Assembly: GCA_910588625.1 (NCBI GenBank)
Contig: CAJUQN010000021.1
Span: 1 to 35,924 of the forward strand
Direction of reading: 5' to 3'
Length of the DNA: 35,924 nt
From: an uncultured Oscillospiraceae bacterium
GTDB taxonomy: Bacteria > Bacillota > Clostridia > Oscillospirales > Oscillospiraceae
Of the stretch, positions 31,271-35,924 are shown piece by piece. Numbering within the stretch: the first letter of the stretch is position 1; the number at the start of each line of letters is the position of its first letter. The notes under the pieces are model-generated. The model was not told the origin of the DNA. It ran no database searches and saw only the letters and a program-made list of their open reading frames with translations. The position numbers and the translations under genes were made by a program.

Positions 31271-32476
31271 TTACTGCCCATCCAAGAGACCGCCCAGCAT
31301 CTGCTCGCACATGGACAGCATCCGGGGCAGATGGAAGGGACCCTTGAATGTGCTCCCCTTGCACGGGGGTTGTGTGGGTTTTCCGTCCCGGCGCAGATAT
31401 CCGTACCACTCGCCGTAAGCCGGGTCGGAGAAGTGCTCCTTACTGTAATCCAACGTTGTCTCGAACCAGTTCCAGTATTTTTCCTCTCCGGTGTCCCGGT
31501 AGAGCATGAGGCTGGCGATCAAAATCTCATCATGGGGCCACCACAGCTTCATGTCGTGCTCGTAGGCCTCGGGGGGCCGGCCCAGACAGTCGGTGAAATA
31601 CAGTAACCCGCCGTACTCCTTGTCCCAGCCCGCCTCGATGGCCCAGTCGAAAATCTGCGCGGCCTTTTTCACCAGCTCCTTGTCGCCGGTGCGCTGGGCG
31701 TGCTCCAGCAAAAACCACACACCCTCAATATCGTGGCCTGGGTTGACCACACGGCCCTCTGTATAGTTCAGCCGCGCCTCGCCGTCCGGACCCACATTCT
31801 CCAGCACGCACTTCAGCTCAGGGTGCACGTGATACTTGAAAATTTCTTCCACGCACTGGGCGGCGCGCTGCCCGTACAGCTCTCTCCGCTCCGGGTCCAC
31901 CCGCAGCATGGCGCCGGTGACGTTGAGGATAATCATGGGGATGCCAAAGGACCGCCCCGTCCGCGTCTCAGGGATGGTCTTGGGACCCAGGCCGGTGGGG
32001 TCCTCCATGCCGTGGTTCAAATCCCAATAGAGGTCGTAGCCCCGGCGGGCCCGCGTCAAGTGCTCCTCACCCCCTGCTACGCCGTAGTATTCCGCGTTGG
32101 CCAGGGCGTAAAACGCCTCCGAGAAGCAATACCGCCGCTGGCGCAGGGGCTTGCCGTCCTCGGTGACGGTGAAATAAAGCCGTCCCCCGGCCCCGTGGTT
32201 GATACAATGGTTCTCCAAAAAGTCCAGACAGCTTTTACTGGCCGCCAGCCATTCGTCCTTTGGCCCGTAAAGATGGCACAGCCAAGCGAAAATCCACCCG
32301 CAACGCCCCTGCATCCACACGCTCTTGTCGGTGGAGAACACCTTGCCCTCCCGGTCCAGGCAGGTGTAAACCCCGCCGTGCACCGGATCCATGCCGTGGT
32401 CCAGCCAGAAGGCCACGCAGCGGTCCAACTCCTCCTGGAGCCATTGCCGGTGGCTCCTCATCCGGGTCACATCCAT
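31271..32476 (-). CDS. N-acylglucosamine 2-epimerase family protein
   Basis: The 401-residue protein has the (alpha/alpha)6 barrel of the AGE/renin-binding-protein family. Blocks include DKSVWMQGRCGWIFAWL, GHDIEGVWFLLEHA and WWPHDEILIASLML, with the two conserved histidines of the active site. AGE interconverts ManNAc and GlcNAc. The start is ATG 32476, eleven bases after AAAGG; a GTG at 32488 is too close. It is the first gene of the minus-strand cluster. A related activity on other sugars cannot be excluded. Confidence 0.88.
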   Translation of the reverse strand: MDVTRMRSHRQWLQEELDRCVAFWLDHGMDPVHGGVYTCLDREGKVFSTDKSVWMQGRCGWIFAWLCHLYGPKDEWLAASKSCLDFLENHCINHGAGGRLYFTVTEDGKPLRQRRYCFSEAFYALANAEYYGVAGGEEHLTRARRGYDLYWDLNHGMEDPTGLGPKTIPETRTGRSFGIPMIILNVTGAMLRVDPERRELYGQRAAQCVEEIFKYHVHPELKCVLENVGPDGEARLNYTEGRVVNPGHDIEGVWFLLEHAQRTGDKELVKKAAQIFDWAIEAGWDKEYGGLLYFTDCLGRPPEAYEHDMKLWWPHDEILIASLMLYRDTGEEKYWNWFETTLDYSKEHFSDPAYGEWYGYLRRDGKPTQPPCKGSTFKGPFHLPRMLSMCEQMLGGLLDGQ

Positions 32477-32556
32477 CCAACATTCCACCTTTCTGTTTCG
32501 TTGTCTTGAGATCGCCGGCCTGCATTGCGTTTCATTTGAAGTTTACTCACAGCCAT

Positions 32557-32586
32557 ATCATACCCTGTCTCCCACGGCCCCGTCAA
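32557..32586 (-). promoter_or_regulatory. Proximal promoter of the epimerase-rpiR transcript
   Basis: On the minus strand TTGACG (32581-32586), 18 bp and TATGAT (32557-32562) lie 81 bp before the ATG. A further promoter-like pair, TTGACA (32678-32683) and TAATAT (32655-32660), lies upstream. Confidence 0.6.
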
Positions 32587-32596
32587 GGGCAAGACG

Positions 32597-32610
32597 AAAA
32601 TTATTTTCAA
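32597..32610 (-). promoter_or_regulatory. Candidate operator (14-mer), epimerase promoter
   Basis: TTGAAAATAATTTT on the minus strand lies 10 bp upstream of the proximal -35. It is identical to the plus-strand site at 30345-30358, the only other copy I found. Confidence 0.5.
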
Positions 32611-32667
32611 TTTTTCGCAAAATGCTTGACAAAAATCAAAAAGATGATAGTCTTATATTATAGAAAT

Positions 32668-32683
32668 TTGACATATTTGTCAA
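32668..32683. promoter_or_regulatory. 16-bp perfect palindrome in the divergent control region
   Basis: TTGACATATTTGTCAA is a palindrome with a 4-nt centre and supplies TTGACA on both strands. It lies between the epimerase and the SGNH gene and may be an operator or a shared -35. Confidence 0.5.
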
Positions 32684-32751
32684 TAATATACAAAATCTTG
32701 GAATTTATTTCCGTTCCTGCCAACCGGCAGGAGGAAAGCGAGGGAAACATC

Positions 32752-33405
32752 TTGAAAAAACATATCCTTTGCCTGGGGGATTCCAACACCCATGGCTATT
32801 GCGCCGACCCGTCCGACTGCGCCGACGGCGGCTCCCGCTTCAACGAGGACGAGCGGTGGACCTGCCGTCTCCAGGCCGCCCTGGGGGCGGAGTATCTGAT
32901 CACAGAGGAGGGCTTGGGGGGGCGCACCACCGTGTTCCCGGACCCACTCCACGAGTCCATGGACGCGCTGAGCATACTCTACGCCTTGCTGAAAAGCCAC
33001 GAGGCGGTGGACCTGCTCATCATCATGCTGGGCACCAATGATACCAAAGAGCGTCTGGGCATGAACGCCCCCTGTATCGCTCTGGGTATGGAACGGCTGG
33101 TCCGCAAGGCCCAGGCCACCGACTGCTGGGGGGAGCGCGCCCCCAATATTCTCATCGTCTGCCCGCCGCCCATCCGTCCGGAGATGGAGGCCAATCCATG
33201 CGGCGGGCCCATGGGAAAGGGCTGCATCGAAAAATCGAGGGAGCTGCCCAAATATTTAAGCGCCACCGCCCAGCTATTGGGCTGTCATTATTTGGACGCC
33301 AAGGAGTGTGAATTCAACCCGGTGGACGGAATGCACTTGACCCGCAAGGGCCACGCCCTGCTGGCGGAAAAGCTGGCAGAGCTGGTGCCCACGCTGGTTT
33401 ATTGA
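32752..33405 (+). CDS. SGNH/GDSL hydrolase (esterase)
   Basis: The protein has 217 residues from TTG 32752 (GAGGG about seven bases upstream). Block I GDSNTHGY holds the catalytic Ser11, block III is LGTND at 93-97, and block V DGMH gives D192 and H195. It has no signal peptide, so it acts in the cytoplasm. Family members cleave acyl esters, for example O-acetyl groups on sugars. Divergent placement beside the sialic-acid cluster makes a sialate O-acetylesterase plausible but unproved. The upstream open frame (from 32260) is not coding. Confidence 0.87.
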   Translation: MKKHILCLGDSNTHGYCADPSDCADGGSRFNEDERWTCRLQAALGAEYLITEEGLGGRTTVFPDPLHESMDALSILYALLKSHEAVDLLIIMLGTNDTKERLGMNAPCIALGMERLVRKAQATDCWGERAPNILIVCPPPIRPEMEANPCGGPMGKGCIEKSRELPKYLSATAQLLGCHYLDAKECEFNPVDGMHLTRKGHALLAEKLAELVPTLVY

Positions 33406-33474
33406 ACACAGAAAGGCCGTGCTCCCATAATGAGACTCCGTAACGATGATTTCAAAAAATGCAGTAATGATAGT

Positions 33475-33731
33475 CGATACGGTGTATTGCAGAAAATCTG
33501 GACAAACGGAGGCCACTCTACAATGCCTTACTTCTCAGCGGCAAGCTGGATGACCATTTTGCTGAGGTTGACACCCAAGCAGAAGCTGTGTTTTCCCAGT
33601 TGGTTGAGCAATTGGCAGAGCAGAAGGGTATCACAGAACAACTTAAAACAGAAAATCAAATGGAGTGGGTTGGCAGGATGAACAATATCCGGAACCAAGC
33701 CGAGGAAATCATTTATAAAGGCCTGATTTAG
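33475..33731 (+). pseudogene. TnpV transposon-protein remnant, frameshifted
   Basis: Frame from 33475 reads RYGVLQKIW, then the frame shifts by one near 33500 and continues as DKRRPLYNALLLSGKL and, to the TAG at 33729, EWVGRMNNIRNQAEEII. This matches the C-terminal two thirds of TnpV, a small protein of unknown role in clostridial mobilisable transposons. The N-terminus is lost; the ATG at 33430 does not recreate it. It marks an eroded mobile element. Confidence 0.7.
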
Positions 33732-33733
33732 GG

Positions 33734-33767
33734 TGTGGACAAGGATTTTTCTTGTCCACATCTTTTT
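33734..33767 (+). terminator. Terminator after the TnpV remnant
   Basis: TGTGGACAAG/CTTGTCCACA (33734-33743/33751-33760) is followed by TCTTTTT. Confidence 0.8.
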
Positions 33768-33782
33768 CATCCAAATATGGGC

Positions 33783-33811
33783 TTTTCAACAGTTCGACTA
33801 TATGTTATAAT
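33783..33811 (+). promoter_or_regulatory. Promoter of the XRE-cupin gene
   Basis: TTTTCA (33783-33788), 17 bp and TATAAT (33806-33811) precede the gene by about 40 bp. Confidence 0.6.
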
Positions 33812-33850
33812 AAGTTTATATTTTATAAAAGCATACGGAGTGGATATAAG

Positions 33851-34408
33851 ATGGAACCTATGAATTTGAGAATTGGCGAGAAGCTGAAAAGCATCCGCAT
33901 GGCTCGCGCTCTTTCCCTGGACGATGCTGCGGCGCTGACGGGCGTGAGCAAGCCCATGTTAGGCCAGATCGAGCGCGGCCAGTCCGTCCCAACGGTGACA
34001 ACCCTCTGGAAGATTGCCACAGGGCTGAAAACACCGCTGTCCGCGTTCCTGGAAGAACCGCAGACGGAATACGCCGTCACCGGCCCGGACGAGGCAAACG
34101 TGGTCTTGGGGGACGGCGGCAAAATGAGGGCCTATCCGCTGTTCACCTATGACCCGGTGCGGAGCGTGGAGACATTCTACATTGAGTTTGACCCGGAGTG
34201 CCGCCATTCTTCTGACAAGCATGATGATGGTGTAGAGGAACACATCTTTGTCCTGCGGGGGACGCTGCGGCTCGTCCTGGGGGACAGGCCAGTGGAGGTC
34301 AGCGAGAGACAGGCCATCCGATTCCGGGCCGACATTCCTCACGCCTATCAGAATGTGACCGGGGGCAGGTGTGAGGTCTACAACACCATATTCTACTCAA
34401 ACCATTAG
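33851..34408 (+). CDS. XRE family regulator with C-terminal cupin domain
   Basis: The 185-residue protein has an N-terminal lambda-repressor-like HTH (about 10-65, SLDDAAALTGVSKPMLGQIERG) and a cupin (about 110-180, with DDGVEEHIFVLRGTLRLVLGD and FRADIPHAYQN). Such regulators sense small ligands and usually govern adjacent genes for amine or amino-acid metabolism. CGGAG lies ten bases before ATG 33851. The next gene is 9 bp away, so they are likely co-transcribed. Confidence 0.9.
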   Translation: MEPMNLRIGEKLKSIRMARALSLDDAAALTGVSKPMLGQIERGQSVPTVTTLWKIATGLKTPLSAFLEEPQTEYAVTGPDEANVVLGDGGKMRAYPLFTYDPVRSVETFYIEFDPECRHSSDKHDDGVEEHIFVLRGTLRLVLGDRPVEVSERQAIRFRADIPHAYQNVTGGRCEVYNTIFYSNH

Positions 34409-34417
34409 GAGGGACTT

Positions 34418-34885
34418 ATGAATTATACTATTTTGGAGTTTGCTTGCATTGGCATAGATACCGATGGGAAATTTCCGTTGGAAAATACCGGGCGTGGGCA
34501 GGACATATCGCCGGAATTTCTGATAAAAAATCTATCACCCGAGGCAAAGACCCTTGCCATTACATTAGAAGATTTGTCCCACCCCATCAAGGAGTTCACC
34601 CACTGGCTCATTTGGAATATCCCTGCCGCCGATCAGGTGAAAAGCGGAATTTCCGCCGGAAGTTATGTGCCCGAATTAGATGGCGCTTGCCAAGGCATAG
34701 GGTATGGTTTTCACCGATACGCGGGGCCAAAACCGCCAAAAGGGAAAACACATACCTATCGCTTCACTGTCTATGCGCTGGACTGTGAAATTCAGTTAAG
34801 CGTTCATTCCACGAAAAGAGCCTTTTTGAAGAAGGCGGAAGGCCATACTCTTCAAAAAGGAAGCATGACTGCGAAATTTGAATAA
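34418..34885 (+). CDS. YbhB/YbcL family Raf-kinase-inhibitor-like protein (PEBP fold)
   Basis: The 155-residue protein has the PEBP fold: GRGQDISPEFLIKNLSPEAKTLAIT, the ligand loop with HWLIWNIPAA and the terminal YGFHRYAGPKPPKGKTHTYR. TAGGAGGG lies before the ATG. Bacterial roles are unclear. It follows the XRE-cupin gene and precedes a broken metallo-beta-lactamase-fold gene, which was probably the third operon member. Confidence 0.9.
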   Translation: MNYTILEFACIGIDTDGKFPLENTGRGQDISPEFLIKNLSPEAKTLAITLEDLSHPIKEFTHWLIWNIPAADQVKSGISAGSYVPELDGACQGIGYGFHRYAGPKPPKGKTHTYRFTVYALDCEIQLSVHSTKRAFLKKAEGHTLQKGSMTAKFE

Positions 34886-34908
34886 CAAACCATAGGAGGA
34901 TGTCAACT

Positions 34909-34953
34909 ATGTACGAACTGATACAAGTTTCGGAGCGGCGCTATTACTCCTAA
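34909..34953 (+). pseudogene. 5' remnant of an MBL-fold hydrolase gene, cut by an IS
   Basis: Only 14 codons remain (MYELIQVSERRYY, then one Ser and TAA). The opening matches metallo-beta-lactamase-fold proteins of gut Clostridia as I recall them, and AGGAGG lies correctly ahead. The stop lies at the IS border, so the IS5-type element has separated the rest of the gene. Confidence 0.6.
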
Positions 34954-35638
34954 GAGTCTGTTTAAAATCTTCTAATAAGGATGGCAATGAGGGCAAACGT
35001 GAGAATCTGAGCAGAAATAAAGAGTTTGCGTTCACAATTTTTCCAACAGAAACTTCTTTACACAGGAAAGATTGTCCAGGTTGAGAAGGATCATCTGAAC
35101 AGTTCCATCCCGGTCTGTCACATCAGCGGTTGTCACGGCTATGGCATGAGGCAGCCCCATCGTATCTACGACAACATGGCGTTTGATTCCTGACACTTTT
35201 TCCCTGCGTCATAATCTTTTTCTTCCGCTGTGTCAGCATTCTGCACACTTTGCGCGTCAACGATTCCAAAGGTGGTCTTATTCCGCCTCAGGTCTTCGTT
35301 CCGTATCCGCTTGACCAGTTTATGCAAAACTTTGCCAAGAACACTGACGCCCGTTTCATCCTTTTCGCACCATACCCGGAAATAGTAGTAAACACTCTGC
35401 CATTGGGGATAATCGCTGGGCAGCATTCGCCATTGAATTCCACCCTGCACCACATACAGCACCGCACAAAACACGTCGTACAAATCGTACTCTCTTGGGC
35501 GCGTCTTTTTCCGCGCTCCTTCCAAATCCTCTCGTATCTGCTCGTATTCTTCCCGATTGATGTCGCTTGGATATTGATGCATCCCAACCTCATCTCCCGC
35601 CTGGTTTTCCCTTATTATTGCTCCCGAAAAACAATCTA
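34954..35638. mobile_element. Defective IS5-family (IS427-like) element
   Basis: The left border begins GAGTCTGTTT just after the MBL remnant. The right border, near 35638, reads AAACAATCTAG, giving short imperfect terminal repeats (AGxxTGTTT). The only gene is a broken transposase on the minus strand. Exact ends and target duplication are uncertain. Confidence 0.6.
34962..35582 (-). pseudogene. IS5-family transposase, internally deleted and frameshifted
   Basis: The N-terminal part (ATG 35582, GAGGT upstream) reads MHQYPSDINREEYEQIREDL and GIQWRMLPSDYPQWQSVYYY, typical of the IS5 group with the first DDE aspartate in GIVDAQSVQ. At GGGAAAAAGTG (35194-35204) the frame must move by -1 to continue VSGIKRHVVVDTMGLPHAI. 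Programmed shifting is known in IS427-type elements. After LNLDNLSCVKKFL the frame breaks again, and the usual C-terminus (NCERKLFISAQILTFALIA) reappears in a third frame down to 34962. The segment with the third catalytic residue is missing. Confidence 0.75.
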
Positions 35639-35672
35639 GAAAAAAGATGCAGAAAGTGGTAAAATAGACAGC

Positions 35673-35924
35673 ATGGAACACGTAGATTTACGAAAATTGA
35701 ATAGCGGAGAACTCACGCAGGTACGCCGTCAGGTCGTACGCCTCAAAAAGATGGGGAAACCCGGGAAAGAGATTGAGGAAATAACCGGAGTACGGCAGAA
35801 TCGCATTAGCGAAATATGGACGGCGTATCAGCGAGAGGGAGACAGTTCCCTGGAACCGAAGAAACGTGGCTTCCAGAAAGGGGCACATCTGCGGCTGACA
35901 CCGGAGGAGCAGGCAGAAATACGA
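35673..35924 (+). CDS. IS630-family transposase, N-terminal part (runs off window)
   Basis: The frame from ATG 35673 stays open to the window end (84 codons). It reads MEHVDLRKLNSGELTQVRRQ with a helix-turn-helix GKEIEEITGVRQNRISEIWTAY and then a linker. This is the N-terminal DNA-binding domain of IS630/Tc1-like transposases. A -10-like TAAAAT lies just upstream. The DDE domain would be beyond the window. It directly follows the IS5-type element, so two insertion sequences are stacked. Confidence 0.8.
   Translation, partial: MEHVDLRKLNSGELTQVRRQVVRLKKMGKPGKEIEEITGVRQNRISEIWTAYQREGDSSLEPKKRGFQKGAHLRLTPEEQAEIR

Noticed and set aside
35688..35888. 66-codon minus-strand frame opposite the IS630 gene
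   Set aside because: Shadow of the plus-strand helix-turn-helix domain, which matches IS630 transposases.
1..35924. CRISPR arrays, tRNA or rRNA genes
   Set aside because: No regularly spaced repeats and no tRNA-like cloverleaf or rRNA segments seen on either strand.

Overview
The window reads like a chromosomal segment of a spore-forming, GC-rich gut Clostridium. It carries the sporulation genes yabP and yabQ, an ftsEX operon with secreted coiled-coil peptidases, many GTG/TTG starts with strong AGGAGG-type ribosome sites, and long GC-rich codon usage. Oscillospiraceae relatives of Flavonifractor, Lawsonibacter or Oscillibacter are my best guess. This is inference from gene content and style, not from a marker gene.

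Left part (1-8900): a partial TSUP transporter, the long ribosome-hibernation factor HPF, and a small orphan phage-type lysis cassette (holin-like protein plus amidase) with a ribbon-helix-helix gene. Next come a short structured-RNA candidate and the tyrosine operon aroF-tyrA. The operon is preceded by a Tyr-codon-rich leader peptide with a pause hairpin, an antiterminator and a perfect terminator, so it looks like a ribosome-mediated attenuator. A NUDIX hydrolase, an AI-2E family exporter and the yabP-yabQ-divIC-yabR cluster follow.

Middle (8900-23900): an amidohydrolase directly joined to an alpha-only class I fumarase/tartrate dehydratase gene, an AT-richer DUF3788 insertion, release factor 3 with a 21-bp internal duplication, a flavodoxin-fold protein, an unrecognised GC-rich gene and DegV. 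Then comes a minus-strand cell-wall operon, ftsE-ftsX-two tandem M23 peptidases-S41 protease. Its promoter is a perfect consensus site surrounded by 11-bp-period direct repeats that match the WalR/PhoP type. A CdaR/PucR regulator, an RsuA pseudouridine synthase and a DUF4830 protein follow.

Right part (23900-33400): a minus-strand amino-sugar/sialic-acid cluster. It encodes an epimerase (AGE), an RpiR regulator, an ABC sugar importer (binding protein and two permeases), NanA, NagB and NagA, with a divergent SGNH esterase. Together these would import an N-acyl sugar, cleave sialic acid to ManNAc, epimerise it to GlcNAc and, after a phosphorylation step not encoded here, feed NagA/NagB to fructose-6-phosphate. 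The two promoter regions share a 14-bp motif, a candidate operator. One promoter is nested inside a perfect inverted repeat that also looks like the upstream gene's terminator.

Right end (33400-35924): a decaying accessory zone with a frameshifted TnpV remnant, an XRE-cupin regulator, a PEBP-family protein, a metallo-beta-lactamase-fold gene cut after 13 codons, a defective IS5-type element and the start of an IS630-type transposase.
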